In this document: positions 8,511 through 19,075 of the stretch, in pieces
Position numbering within the stretch: the first letter of the stretch is position 1
Layout: every line of letters starts with the position of its first letter
Assembly (NCBI RefSeq): GCF_001748085.1
Contig: NZ_BBZK01000004.1
Location: 620,001-684,000 of the forward strand
From: Streptomyces sp. TP-A0874
Lineage (GTDB): Bacteria; Actinomycetota; Actinomycetes; Streptomycetales; Streptomycetaceae
Direction of reading: 5' to 3'
Length of the DNA: 64,000 nucleotides
The notes under the pieces: model-generated
What the model saw: the letters and a program-made list of their open reading frames with translations, nothing else
What the model was told of the DNA's origin: nothing
The model's database searches: none
Program-made: the position numbers and the translations under genes

Positions 8511-8970
8511 GTTGGTCGGGGCCCGTAGAAGGTGACGTCGCGGAGCATGGCAAAGATCACGTCGATGCGTCGGCGGGCGAGGGCGATCAGCGCTGCGACA
8601 TGGTGTTTGCCCTCGCGGCGTTTCCTGTCGTAGTAGGTCCGTGATTCCTGCCGCGAGAGCGAGGCGAACGCGGCGAGGTAGAAAGCCCGTTTGGCTGCTT
8701 GTTACCTCGCCGGGCAGGATGTTCGCTGCGGATGGAGGAGCCGGAGCGCGCGGGACCGGAGCCAGGCCTGCAGGCGGCCAGGTGTCCGGCGGACGCGAAG
8801 GCGCTGCCGTCGCCGACGTCGACGAGGATTCGGGCGGCGGTCCTGACCACCCCGATGCGGGGCATCGAGATCAGGACCGGGGAAAGAGGGTGGGCTCCCA
8901 GCAGTTCCTCGATCGGGCCGCGAGGAATCTGCGATGGTCCAGTACGGAGCCAAGGACGGGGCAGCAAACA
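8511..8970 (-). pseudogene. IS110-family transposase, C-terminal remnant
   Basis: Reading the minus strand from about 8970, the sequence gives EELLGAHPLSPVLISMPRIG, ILVDVGDGSAFASAGHLAA and SGSSIRSEHPARRGNKQ. After a frameshift near 8690 it continues LAAFASLSRQESRTYYDRKR, EGKHHVAALIALARRRID and VIFAMLRDVTFY, with a stop at 8511-8513. These are the signature blocks of the C-terminal (Transposase_20 plus tail) half of IS110/IS116/IS902-type DEDD transposases. The N-terminal catalytic half is missing and at least one frameshift is present. The bases beyond the stop resemble the right-end region of such elements. Confidence 0.82.
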
Positions 8971-9217
8971 CCACTTGATTGCGACGGACACTGCACCCCG
9001 CTCAAGGTCATCACCACCGCAGCCAACGTCAACGACGTCACCCCAACTCAACGGCATGGGCAAGCTCCGGTACGTCGTCGAGCAGGCCTTCGCCCTGCTT
9101 CCACCTTCAAGCGCCTCGCCGTCCGCTGGAAACGCCGCACCGAACTTCCACGACGCCTTCATCTCCCTGGCCTGCGGCCTCATCTGCCGGAGACGCCTCA
9201 AGAAGTCCGAACCATGA
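8941..9217 (+). pseudogene. IS5-family transposase remnant with internal deletion
   Basis: On the plus strand the text GSKHHLI, then (in another frame) PLKVITTAANVNDVT, then GMGKLRYVVEQAFALL, LAVRWKRRTELP and DAFISLACGLICRRRLKK is the collapsed C-terminal part of a streptomycete IS5/IS4-type (DDE) transposase. The stretch that should separate NVNDVT from GMGKLRYVVEQ, which includes the second catalytic Asp region, is deleted, and the frame shifts at least twice. It abuts the IS110 remnant, which is on the opposite strand. Confidence 0.8.
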
Positions 9218-9343
9218 CCGCGTTACGAGCTCTACTCAAATATCCAGATCGGCTATGGGGAGAGCAAGGGGCAAGGATTGCCGCAGCATTCTTCCAGCAG
9301 AGCGCGGAGCCCGGCGTCTCGAAAGGCAGAGAATCACAAATGA

Positions 9344-10009
9344 TCAAGGATCGGGGATCAAAATTTCGGGAGACGGACTCTTCACCGATCCGTCAATCTG
9401 GCATCCGGTGACCCTCTGAGCCCGAAAGAGCATCCACGATGCCATATACGCCAGGTTTTGCCGAATGCTGTCTTCGTTCACAGAGGCACCTGGTCCGACC
9501 CGTACCCGCACATCATGATACGGATGTTCTATACCATTCATATAACTAGCTCCTTCTTTGCTGGTCCGGCAGGGCTGATAGATGGCCGCTGCCTCTTTCC
9601 ATGCAAGCCCTACAGCTCCATAGTCAAATGACTTGGCAGTTTCAAGTTCGAGCCCCTCGTCATAGGCGACCCGACTCCGCCATGATGCTTCTTCCCCATC
9701 CACCGTGTTAAGGGTAATTCGCAAGACCGTCTTGCCATTGGCGCTGACGTAGCACGATGCCTGATAACCCCGTTCGCGAGAGCGCCGGTCAACCCAGACC
9801 GAGGTAGCAGTGCCACGAGCCGGGAGAAGCTCCCTAACGGGGCCCTCTTCCATCCCCGTGCTCCCGAAATCGCCGCATATTTGATTCGGCTTGACATTAA
9901 TTGGCCTGAAGAACAACCGGTCGAGAGAAATCGACGCCACAACAGTAGAAACGAGAATCAATGCTATGCACATATTGCGCCAGCGGACGAAACTTTTCAC
10001 TTTCGACAT
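9344..10009 (-). CDS. Membrane-anchored paralogue A of unknown function
   Basis: A 221-residue protein with a short basic N-terminus, one hydrophobic segment (about residues 12-32) and an extracytoplasmic domain with four cysteines (CGDFG, SCYVS, YQPCRT, TGCQI). It is clearly paralogous to the product of 10249-10908: the blocks FDYGAVGLAWKEAAAIYQPC and FDYGAVGLSWKDTAAIYQPC are nearly identical. Both lie downstream of the large WXG-like gene on the same strand. I do not recognise the family. An accessory or immunity role is a guess from context. The ATG at 10009 follows AGGG. An IS5 scar separates it from paralogue B. Confidence 0.75.
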   Translation of the reverse strand: MSKVKSFVRWRNMCIALILVSTVVASISLDRLFFRPINVKPNQICGDFGSTGMEEGPVRELLPARGTATSVWVDRRSRERGYQASCYVSANGKTVLRITLNTVDGEEASWRSRVAYDEGLELETAKSFDYGAVGLAWKEAAAIYQPCRTSKEGASYMNGIEHPYHDVRVRVGPGASVNEDSIRQNLAYMASWMLFRAQRVTGCQIDGSVKSPSPEILIPDP

Positions 10010-10106
10010 CAACAGCCCTGAATATCTTGTGAATTCTTATTGGTGCGACAGAAAAGCAGCCATAATATTTCCCGGCTTCACATCCGCAAGTTCATTCAAT
10101 CTGCCA

Positions 10107-10240
10107 GCCATTTCCCGAAAGGGCATCCCGGGACGTGTGGGGCCCTGTGAACTCCGGTACGTCGTAGAGCAGACCGCCGTCCAACTCCACCAGCCAAGTA
10201 ACAGGCCGCTCCAGACGGGTACGACGGGCCCAACCTCTCC
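10107..10240 (+). pseudogene. Second IS5-family transposase scar
   Basis: The plus strand reads AISRKGIPGRVGPCELRYVV and EQTAVQLHQ, which parallels the ISRKG ... KGMGKLRYVVEQTFALLHQF region of IS5-type transposases. It overlaps in content with the remnant at 8941-9217, since both contain the LRYVVEQ block. Only about 130 bases survive. It lies between the two paralogous membrane-protein genes. Confidence 0.65.
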
Positions 10241-10248
10241 GAGCCCCT

Positions 10249-10908
10249 CTAATCATGGAACTCAATCGCGCCCGGCGGCTTCAGAACCCCTTCCTTCTGG
10301 CATCCGGAAGGAGCTTGGGCCAGAAACAGCATGCGGGAGGCCAGGAATACCAAATCCTCCCGAAACCTGTCGTCTTTCACAGAAACATCTGGTCCAAGCG
10401 CCGCTCGCACGTATTGATAGGGGCTATCCACCCGTCTATCGCTACCGTAACCCTCTTCTTGCGTACGACAAGGCTGGTAGATGGCCGCCGTATCTTTCCA
10501 TGAGAGCCCTACTGCCCCGTAATCAAATGGTTTGGCGACCTTCAGATCAAGTCCGTCAAGATGTCTTAGCTGCCCCCGCCAAAAAGATTCCGAACCATCG
10601 AAGGCACTAACTGTAATCGACAAGACATGCTCACCATCCACACCGATGTGACACGAGGCCGCGTAACCATTCCTCCCCGGCCGCTCAGCCCATTCCGACG
10701 TGACGATCCCGCCGACAGGGAGAAGTCTGTTAACGGGACCACTATCTTCACTTGGAAGCAGATTCCCATCGCACACTTCACGCGAATCCATCCTGACTGG
10801 CGTCCTGAAGAACATCCGGTCAACAACGATCGACGCTGCAGCAACAAGGACGAGTGTGAACGCAACACAAAGGTTCCGCCTGCGGGCAGATATTTTCGCT
10901 TTCGACAT
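10249..10908 (-). CDS. Membrane-anchored paralogue B of unknown function
   Basis: A 219-residue protein with the same plan as the 9344-10009 product: basic start MSKAKISARRRN, one hydrophobic segment at about residues 13-31, then an exterior domain with paired cysteines (EVCDG, SCHIG, YQPCRT, SGCQK). Starts 18 bases after the stop of the large WXG-like gene, with AGGA seven bases before the ATG, so the two are almost certainly cotranscribed. Identity with paralogue A is strongest over the FDYGAVGL segment. No known domain was recognised. Confidence 0.78.
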   Translation of the reverse strand: MSKAKISARRRNLCVAFTLVLVAAASIVVDRMFFRTPVRMDSREVCDGNLLPSEDSGPVNRLLPVGGIVTSEWAERPGRNGYAASCHIGVDGEHVLSITVSAFDGSESFWRGQLRHLDGLDLKVAKPFDYGAVGLSWKDTAAIYQPCRTQEEGYGSDRRVDSPYQYVRAALGPDVSVKDDRFREDLVFLASRMLFLAQAPSGCQKEGVLKPPGAIEFHD

Positions 10909-10926
10909 TTCAAATCCTGGGTCGGG

Positions 10927-13167
10927 TTACGATTTTCTTTTATTACCCAGCAGGACCGCGGCACGGCCTTGGCCTTCTTCGACTCCGTCACGGACCATGC
11001 TTTCCCGGGCCGCTTTGGATAGCCCTGAAGGGTTCTCTCGGTCCGCCAGAGCCGCAGACTTCAGCGTGGCGGCTGTCGTGGAGTCCGAGTTATCGTCAAT
11101 ATCTGATTCGGCTTTATAAATATCCATCTCCGACACTTCCCGTGAAAGCCCCCCTACAACCGCATCGATAGCCTTACCACCGACATTATTTGCCAAGGCG
11201 GCGGCCACAGCTCCAGCAACTGGCGAAGAGATGCTACTTGTCCCCAATCCGACACCTATGCCGAAAACCTGTTTTGCCCATTCACCCCCCTCCTTCAGCG
11301 CTCCATTGAATTCCGTATTCTTCACTTCCTTATCTCCCACAACTGCATCGAAGCGAGCTTGATCAACAATTCCCTCGACGGTCGCTCCATATTTCGTGAC
11401 ATCCTCAAGAGCAACCCCCACATCGCCATCATCCGAATATGCATCAGGGTGAGAGAAATGATAGTTAATCATGTCGCCAGTGTAGGATGTTTGGCCGAAG
11501 GTAATCGCGGCATACCCGTCCGGGTCCCTCCCCACTGCATAGAGAAATCGCGTTGTGTCTCCGATGTCCAGCTGCGCCCGCTCCCCCATGGGCGGATATA
11601 GATCTTCCAGAGTTTCGCCACCCTTAGGTCCACCAGCTATGGCGTAGTTAAGGTCCGCCATATACTCAGCACTCATCTTGCCGAACGTTTCGTGCATCCC
11701 CGGGTGAATCTCGATCTTGTCGCCCGGGTAGGCGATACCATGGACCAGCTTCTCCATGATTTTTGCCTGCTCGGCAGTATGCGCTGGGATTCTGCTGGGC
11801 GGCGGCTCGTCGTAGTTGTGACCAGTCGTCGCGGACATGAGGGCGTGGCTGAGCGAACGGTGCCCGGCGCCCTCCTTGGCATCGCTGTACGGAGGCGCGT
11901 CAGCCGGCCAATCCCGGTCGCCGAGTAGGTAGTCGAAGTTCTTCTTGGAGCTGAAGAACTCGGTGGAGGCCTCGGGGTTGTGCCCCAGGGCTTCCATGAA
12001 GCCGGTCATCGGATCGTTCCCGCGGTCGTCCTTCGCGCCGAAGTTCAGATCGCTCTGAGATTCCCAGGTCCAAAAATGGCCAGCGTTGTGAACAGCGGAG
12101 TTCGATCGCTGCTCCAGTTTGATGAGGTTGTTCCCGTAGTCCTTGAGGAACTGCGAGTCGAACTCGCCCTGACGCATGAGGTTGCTCATGACCTGGGCAC
12201 CGTAAGGACTGTCGTTCTGCGGGCAGTCGATCCGCTCGTTCGACAGCTTGATGACGTCCTTCTTCCAGGCCTGCATCTCTCTGCTGTCGGAGTGTGTGGC
12301 TGTCCCCAGGACCTCGCTCAGGTTCTTCTGGAGCGCCTTGAGTTCCTTGACCCGGTCCTCGTCCGGTTTTATTGCCAGCCTGGCCCCCTTGGCCTGCCCG
12401 GTATCGGCCGCCTCTGCCCAGAACTGCAGTGTGCCGCCGGCGCCGAGTCCCACTGCGAAGCGCTCGGCGAACCACGGATTTCCGCTGTTCTTCTTGAGAA
12501 GTCTGTTGAGGGATGTCAGCTCTTTCTCCGTCAGCTCGCCTCCCTTTCCGGCAAGCTCAAGGGCTGTCTCCGCGTCCTCCAACGCCTGCGCGTCCTTGAT
12601 CCCGCCCATACTGTTCTGGGTGAAGTCGTGCGGGTTGTCGCCGACGATGGCGTTGAGTGCCTCCGCTACGAGTTCGTCGTCGTGGGTGGCGGCTTCGAGG
12701 ACCTTCTTGATGCGGCCCGCCATGGCGGTGACGGCCTTGTCGTCGGTGTGCTGCGGTGCCAGGGCCGGGGTGTTCTGCCAGTAGTCGGCGGAGAGCGGGG
12801 CCTGGACCTTGGTGGAGCGGACGGTCCCCCGGGCGTCGATGTGCACCTGGTGCTCCGGCGCCTCTTCGATGAGGTTCTGGAGGGCCGTGCGGTGCTCGGC
12901 GAACTTCTTCTTCGCGTCCCGGAGGATGTTGCGGATGCTGGTGGCCTCCTTGAGCGCGTCGTCGAACTCCTTGACGGTCTTGCGGACGAACGGTTTGGTG
13001 ACCGCCGCGTTCTCGCCCTTCCAGTCGGCCTGATCCGACTTCCGCCTCATCGCCGGAGCGTCCTCCTCCGCCAAGTGCCTGAGCCGCTTCACGGTCGCAG
13101 TCCAGTCACTGACCGCGTCATCGAGAGCACCCAGACGCACGTTGAGCACATCATCGAAACCGAGCAA
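10927..13167 (-). CDS. Large WXG/LXG-like protein of unknown function
   Basis: A 746-residue, mostly helical, highly charged protein without a signal peptide. Residues about 15-100 look like a WXG100-type helical hairpin: DWTATVKRLRHLAE, then ADWKGENAAV (a W-x-G turn), then a second long helix. The middle (about 150-620) is soluble and unrecognised. Near residues 640-690 lies a Gly/Ala-rich hydrophobic stretch (VGLGTSSISSPVAGAVAAAL), which could insert in a membrane. This layout is typical of actinobacterial LXG/DUF6571-like proteins exported by type VII-type systems, but I see no clear toxin domain. I start it at TTG 13167, which has GAAGGAG eight bases upstream. Confidence 0.75.
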   Translation of the reverse strand: MLGFDDVLNVRLGALDDAVSDWTATVKRLRHLAEEDAPAMRRKSDQADWKGENAAVTKPFVRKTVKEFDDALKEATSIRNILRDAKKKFAEHRTALQNLIEEAPEHQVHIDARGTVRSTKVQAPLSADYWQNTPALAPQHTDDKAVTAMAGRIKKVLEAATHDDELVAEALNAIVGDNPHDFTQNSMGGIKDAQALEDAETALELAGKGGELTEKELTSLNRLLKKNSGNPWFAERFAVGLGAGGTLQFWAEAADTGQAKGARLAIKPDEDRVKELKALQKNLSEVLGTATHSDSREMQAWKKDVIKLSNERIDCPQNDSPYGAQVMSNLMRQGEFDSQFLKDYGNNLIKLEQRSNSAVHNAGHFWTWESQSDLNFGAKDDRGNDPMTGFMEALGHNPEASTEFFSSKKNFDYLLGDRDWPADAPPYSDAKEGAGHRSLSHALMSATTGHNYDEPPPSRIPAHTAEQAKIMEKLVHGIAYPGDKIEIHPGMHETFGKMSAEYMADLNYAIAGGPKGGETLEDLYPPMGERAQLDIGDTTRFLYAVGRDPDGYAAITFGQTSYTGDMINYHFSHPDAYSDDGDVGVALEDVTKYGATVEGIVDQARFDAVVGDKEVKNTEFNGALKEGGEWAKQVFGIGVGLGTSSISSPVAGAVAAALANNVGGKAIDAVVGGLSREVSEMDIYKAESDIDDNSDSTTAATLKSAALADRENPSGLSKAARESMVRDGVEEGQGRAAVLLGNKRKS

Positions 13168-13594
13168 GTGGAGGGCTCCTTCACAGAACGACTTGGCTCT
13201 TCATTCAAGGCAGGTACGCGCATGGGCCGCCGCCTCACCGTGTTCACGCGTGCCGGGCCGTCATGGGCAGCCGCCAGAGACCGGAGGCCGCCGGCCCCTC
13301 TCCCCCAGAAGCCGACGGCCGGGACCGCCTTACCCCTTTCGCGAAATATCCGAGCACTGCGTGAGTGCACAGCCACTCACGGTATCACCGTGGCCTGAGG
13401 TCGAACTCCCGCTCCCTACAGCGTTGTTGACTGCTCGGGAGACGACCGGGCCGGTCGCCGCACAGCCCGGCCGCCGGTGATCCTGACGGAGGACGGGATC
13501 GGCGAGTGCTGGGGAAGGTGCGCGAGGCGGTCCCGGGGAATGCCCCCTGTCGACACCGCTGCCTCGAGTCAGCACCGGAGGCGTTCGACCGGGG
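13168..13594. other. Intergenic, 427 bases, with one inverted repeat
   Basis: This gap lies upstream of the WXG-like gene and downstream of the HPP gene. GTGAGTG at 13361-13367 and CACTCAC at 13374-13380 form a perfect 7-base inverted repeat with a 6-base spacer, a candidate operator or part of the promoter of the WXG-like gene. Nothing coding was recognised. Confidence 0.5.
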
Positions 13595-14137
13595 TCAGGA
13601 GTTCGCTGGCTCCCGGTGACCACCCTCGCCGGGCTTCTCCTGGGCCCCGGGGACGTGAGCCATGACGGCTGCCAGTGCGATCAGCAGCGCGAGCCCCGCG
13701 AGCATGCCGTACAGCGGAGCGCCTGGACGGGCGATACCCGAAGTGATGAGCAGGGTGGTCGCGGCGGCCGGGGGATGATGTGCCTTCAGAAGGGTCAGCA
13801 GCAGGAGCGTAACGCCGACCGAGAGGGCCTGAGCCCCGATTTGCGGGAGGGTGTCGTGGTGCGTCTCCGCGATCGAGGGGTTGTCCCAGAGTCCGAAGAT
13901 CGCCAGGCAGGCCAGTCCGCTCCCGGTCGCAGCCGCGTGTCCGAGCAGTGAGCTGCGCAGCCGCGACGCCTCCTGCCCCGGGTGTACGAGCAGCAGGTAG
14001 GCCGTCGGGCCGAGCGTGGTGGTCAGCCACACTCCTCCGGCGGCATGGCCGACCAGACCCACCGCGGTGAGGGTCACGGCAGCCAGTACCAGTAGCCGGA
14101 TCCCTGCCACCCATGCCGGCCGAGTGCGCGGTCTCAT
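13595..14137 (-). CDS. HPP family membrane protein
   Basis: A 180-residue inner-membrane protein of the HPP family, named for the His-Pro-Pro motif seen here in LKAHHPPAAATTLL (about residues 117-130). Four or five hydrophobic segments are visible: LLVLAAVTLTAVGLVGHAAG, the WLTTTLGPTAYLLL region, the ALSVGVTLLLLTLL helix and a C-terminal LAGLALLIALAAVMA helix. Related proteins have been linked to nitrite transport in plants and cyanobacteria, but the bacterial function is open. It follows the DUF4396 gene by 67 bases on the same strand, so the two are probably one operon. Confidence 0.88.
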   Translation of the reverse strand: MRPRTRPAWVAGIRLLVLAAVTLTAVGLVGHAAGGVWLTTTLGPTAYLLLVHPGQEASRLRSSLLGHAAATGSGLACLAIFGLWDNPSIAETHHDTLPQIGAQALSVGVTLLLLTLLKAHHPPAAATTLLITSGIARPGAPLYGMLAGLALLIALAAVMAHVPGAQEKPGEGGHREPANS

Positions 14138-14204
14138 CGCCGCCGCACCGCCTCGGTTCGGGCTTCGGGGTCAGGTCCGGTCGTCCCGTCACGGTTCGGT
14201 CCGG

Positions 14205-14909
14205 TCACATCTTCTCCTTCCAACCGACCCGGATCAGCCAGAGGTTCACCGGCATGGCGGTGAAGAACCCGAGGATCATGGCGAGCTGCATCATCATCCA
14301 GTAGCTGGCGGTGGTCTTCGGCAGGCCCGGGGAGAAGAGCACTTCCTGGTAGATCCACATGCCGAGGAAAAGGCCCAGCTGGAAGGCGAGGATGGACAGG
14401 GTGTCAACCTTGATCGCCGTCCAGATCGCCTTGACCTTGCCGACCTCCCGTATCGGAGTGATTGCGAAGTACTGGAAAGCGATACCCAGCAGCCAGGCGA
14501 AGGCGAAGGCCAGTGGGAAGTCCGCGTAGAGGCCCTTGCCCGCGACCGCCAGGGCGAACGAGTACACCAGCCACTCGGCGCCGATGTCGCCGAGGGTGCA
14601 ACCCGCTCCGCAGTGACTGACCGCTTTCGACAGCACGCTCCAGGCGGGCAGCCGCTCGGAGTCGGGCAGGGCGTGCCGTTCGACCAGTGGCTTGGAGGTG
14701 CGCCGGCCGTGGCGGAAGTAGAACCAGACGGTGACCGGCCCCCAGTAGAGGGCCGTGACCGGATACACCAGGTTCATGATCCACATTTTCTGGCGGTGAC
14801 CGAGCGCGTAGATGTCGATCAGGATGGCCAGTGCGCTGGCGAAGGCCACGGACAGGCTGAGCCAGCCGATCGCCTCGATCCAGCCGGCCGGGTGCGAGTG
14901 GGGCTCCAT
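14205..14909 (-). CDS. DUF4396 membrane protein
   Basis: A 234-residue integral membrane protein with about six hydrophobic segments, starting with IGWLSLSVAFASALAILIDI. The conserved family signature SHCGAGCTLGD (a Cys pair close to a His, about residues 102-112) suggests metal or copper binding; DUF4396 proteins are often near copper-handling genes. Function is unproven. The ATG at 14909 is preceded by AGGTGG close by; a GTG two codons upstream (14915) is an alternative start. Probably cotranscribed with the HPP gene downstream. Confidence 0.88.
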   Translation of the reverse strand: MEPHSHPAGWIEAIGWLSLSVAFASALAILIDIYALGHRQKMWIMNLVYPVTALYWGPVTVWFYFRHGRRTSKPLVERHALPDSERLPAWSVLSKAVSHCGAGCTLGDIGAEWLVYSFALAVAGKGLYADFPLAFAFAWLLGIAFQYFAITPIREVGKVKAIWTAIKVDTLSILAFQLGLFLGMWIYQEVLFSPGLPKTTASYWMMMQLAMILGFFTAMPVNLWLIRVGWKEKM

Positions 14910-14915
14910 GACCAC

Positions 14916-15187
14916 CTACTGTGGTGTCTAGACCAGAAAAAACCTTATGCGGCATTCCGCGGAGGTGGTCACGGCGCGAAGGGATCCCATCATCTGAGGG
15001 AGTGCCCCGTCATCTCTGATGGATCAGCGCACGGCGTCGCATCGGGGCACCTCAAACTGAGGGAGAGCCAGCCACGGGGTACGCCTCCGGATGCTCCGGC
15101 AACGCGGCCAGGCCGTAGCCCTCGCCGTAGCCGTCGCCGGGCAGAAGCGTTGCTGAGGTTCCAGACGGACGCAGCACGCCGACCGGT
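14916..15187. other. Intergenic region upstream of DUF4396 gene
   Basis: This region contains the 8-base inverted repeat GTGCCCCG (15002-15009) and CGGGGCAC (15043-15050), and the direct repeat CTGAGGGAG near 14994 and 15058. At 14922-14936 the sequence TGGTGTCTAGACCAG resembles a DasR-type site (TGGTCTAGACCA) but has one extra base inside. No gene was recognised. Confidence 0.45.
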
Positions 15188-15221
15188 GGCGATCACCGAG
15201 CTGCCCAGCTCGGTGATCGCC
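15188..15221 (-). terminator. Perfect 16-base hairpin after catalase gene
   Basis: GGCGATCACCGAGCTG at 15188-15203 and its exact reverse complement at 15206-15221 are separated by only two bases. It lies 56 bases beyond the katE stop codon on the minus strand and has no T tract, the usual form of I-shaped streptomycete terminators. Confidence 0.85.
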
Positions 15222-15276
15222 CCGGCCTGCCCTCACCTGTCGGCTGGCCACGGAACCTGGGAAGGGCCGCCCACCC

Positions 15277-17554
<2,278 letters not shown>

Positions 17555-17936
17555 GACTCCTCGCATATCGGCTGCACGATCCGCCGGCCGCCGACCCGTA
17601 CGGCGCGCCGCTACGACCCGCTGACCCACCGTTTGGGACAGCCGTCACCGGGTCCTGCTACCCGCTGCCGGGAGGACGGCAGCGGAAGCTCCGCCAGAAG
17701 GCCGAGAATTTCACCCTCGTCCATTCGAGTCAGGGGCGGTCCGCAATCGGCGACCGTGTTCCGGGCGGCCGGAAACCCTTCGGACCGGCCACAGTTGACA
17801 TCAGAAGCGGTGAATTCACTGAGACGAGGATTCCGGAGTTCGAAAAGCGAGACCCGATCCCGGGAAAGGGGCGGACGGCCGCGCGGCAAGGAAATTCACT
17901 CCGGGCGAGGGATCCGCGGTCGGTCTTCCCCCGAAC
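17555..17936. other. Intergenic region upstream of katE
   Basis: About 380 bases between the catalase start and the hairpin that closes the LysM gene. It presumably contains the catalase promoter. No gene, repeat or known operator was recognised. Confidence 0.5.
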
Positions 17937-17998
17937 ACGGCGAAGCTCCGCCCCGGACGAGCGACCCGTGGGTCACCCGCTGGGCGGAGCTTCGCCGT
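17937..17998. terminator. 17-base-arm stem-loop after LysM gene
   Basis: The arms at 17937-17953 (ACGGCGAAGCTCCGCCC) and 17982-17998 are exact reverse complements. The 28-base loop holds a smaller GACCC/GGGTC palindrome. It lies about 100 bases past the stop of the LysM/transglycosylase gene (minus strand) and probably terminates it. Its arm shares GGCGAAGCTCCGCCC with the stem-loop at 8217-8272. Confidence 0.75.
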
Positions 17999-18099
17999 CT
18001 ACACCGGGTCCGCCGGCTCCGAGGGAGCCCGACGTACCCGGCCGTATGCCGTTGTCCGCGGTTCGCTGCCCGCTGTCGGTCAGGCTGCCCGCTGTCGGG

Positions 18100-18885
18100 T
18101 CAGTACGGGCCGTTCACGTTGTCGATGGAACCGTACCTGTCGGCGGCGTAGTTGCACGCGGCGGTGATGTTCGCGACCGGGTCGAAGGGGTCCATCGACG
18201 TGCCGGGCACGTGGTAGGCCTGGAAGGTCGGGTCGATCACCTGCAACAGGCCCTTCGACGGGGTGCCGCGCTGGGCGTTGATGTCCCAGTCGTTGACGAT
18301 GCTCGGGTTACCGCCGGACTCCCGGATGATGTTCCGGTGGATGCCCTCGTAGGTGCCCGGGATGTTGTGCTCGGCCATCACGGCCAGCGCTTCCCGGATC
18401 CAGCCGTCGAGGTCGTTGGAGTAGGTGGTGGCCGCCTCCGTCGTGCTGCTGGTCTGCTGCGCCTCAGCGGCTTCCGCGGGGGCCTCCGCGGAGTCCTCGA
18501 CTGCGGACCGCTCCGCCTCGCCGGCCTCGACCGGGGCTCCGACGGTCAGCTCCAGACCGGGGTGGATCAGGGCCGGGTTCTCACCGACGGCCTCGCGGTT
18601 GTCCTGGTAGAGCTGCTGCCATCCGCCTTCCAGCGAGTGCGCCTCGGCGATCCGGTAGAGGGAGTCGCCCGGGACCACGGTGTAGACCTCGCCGGCCTGC
18701 TCCTCGGGGGCGTCCGCCGCCGGCGCCTTCTTCTCGGCGTTGACCTGCTGCGGGGCCGGTGCGGCCTGCGCCGTCGTGGCGGCCGTGAGCGGGAGGGCGA
18801 GCGCGGCACCACCGGTGCTCGCTGCGACGATGGCTCGAATCAGCGCGCTCTTCTTGGCGCGACGGTGTTTACCCTTTGCGGGCAT
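18100..18885 (-). CDS. Secreted LysM and transglycosylase-like protein
   Basis: A 261-residue secreted peptidoglycan-active protein. Basic N-terminus (GKHRRAKKSALIRAIVAAS), hydrophobic signal segment and AQAAP cleavage region around residue 42; LysM domain at about 66-115 (VYTVVPGDSLYRIAEAHS, NPALIHPGLELTV); Ala/Glu-rich linker to about 155; then a soluble lytic transglycosylase-like domain (IHRNIIRESGGNPSIVNDWD, GLLQVIDPTFQAY) with the expected catalytic Glu in IRESGGN. It is a cell-wall cleavage enzyme of the resuscitation/swollenin-like group in streptomycetes. Its leader contains a c-di-AMP riboswitch, which explains how it is regulated. Confidence 0.93.
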   Translation of the reverse strand: MPAKGKHRRAKKSALIRAIVAASTGGAALALPLTAATTAQAAPAPQQVNAEKKAPAADAPEEQAGEVYTVVPGDSLYRIAEAHSLEGGWQQLYQDNREAVGENPALIHPGLELTVGAPVEAGEAERSAVEDSAEAPAEAAEAQQTSSTTEAATTYSNDLDGWIREALAVMAEHNIPGTYEGIHRNIIRESGGNPSIVNDWDINAQRGTPSKGLLQVIDPTFQAYHVPGTSMDPFDPVANITAACNYAADRYGSIDNVNGPY

Positions 18886-18892
18886 GATTTTT

Positions 18893-19075
18893 TCCTCTCC
18901 GTCGCCTGCGAGGTGAGCTGTCGGGTTCGGGCTGGAGATGCCCGGCCGCGTTGTTCCGCGGCTTCACCCCAAGCCGTCCGAGTCTTTCGGACCGGCGCCT
19001 TACCTGGGTCCCCCGCTCCTGCCGTACGTGAGTGAGTGCGAGTACGGTTCCCGGACGGCGGCAGGATTCGGCGGT
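18893..19075 (-). ncRNA. ydaO/yuaA c-di-AMP riboswitch
   Basis: Read on the minus strand, the leader of the LysM gene contains the conserved blocks of the ydaO (RF00379) aptamer in order: AATCCTGCCGCC, GTCCGGGAACCG, GGGGGACCCAGGTAAGG, TTGGGGTGAAGCCGCGGA, a variable stem, CAGCCCGAACCCGACAGC and TCACCTCGCAGGCGACGGAG, followed by AGGA and the ATG. Streptomycete members of this class sit in front of resuscitation-promoting and other cell-wall hydrolase genes and turn them off when c-di-AMP is high. The ends are approximate; the conserved core is unmistakable. Confidence 0.94.

Noticed and set aside
11980..13398. Plus-strand frame opposite the WXG-like gene
   Set aside because: It is Val/Leu/Gly-rich with no motifs, and the minus strand has a continuous helical protein with a proper ribosome site.
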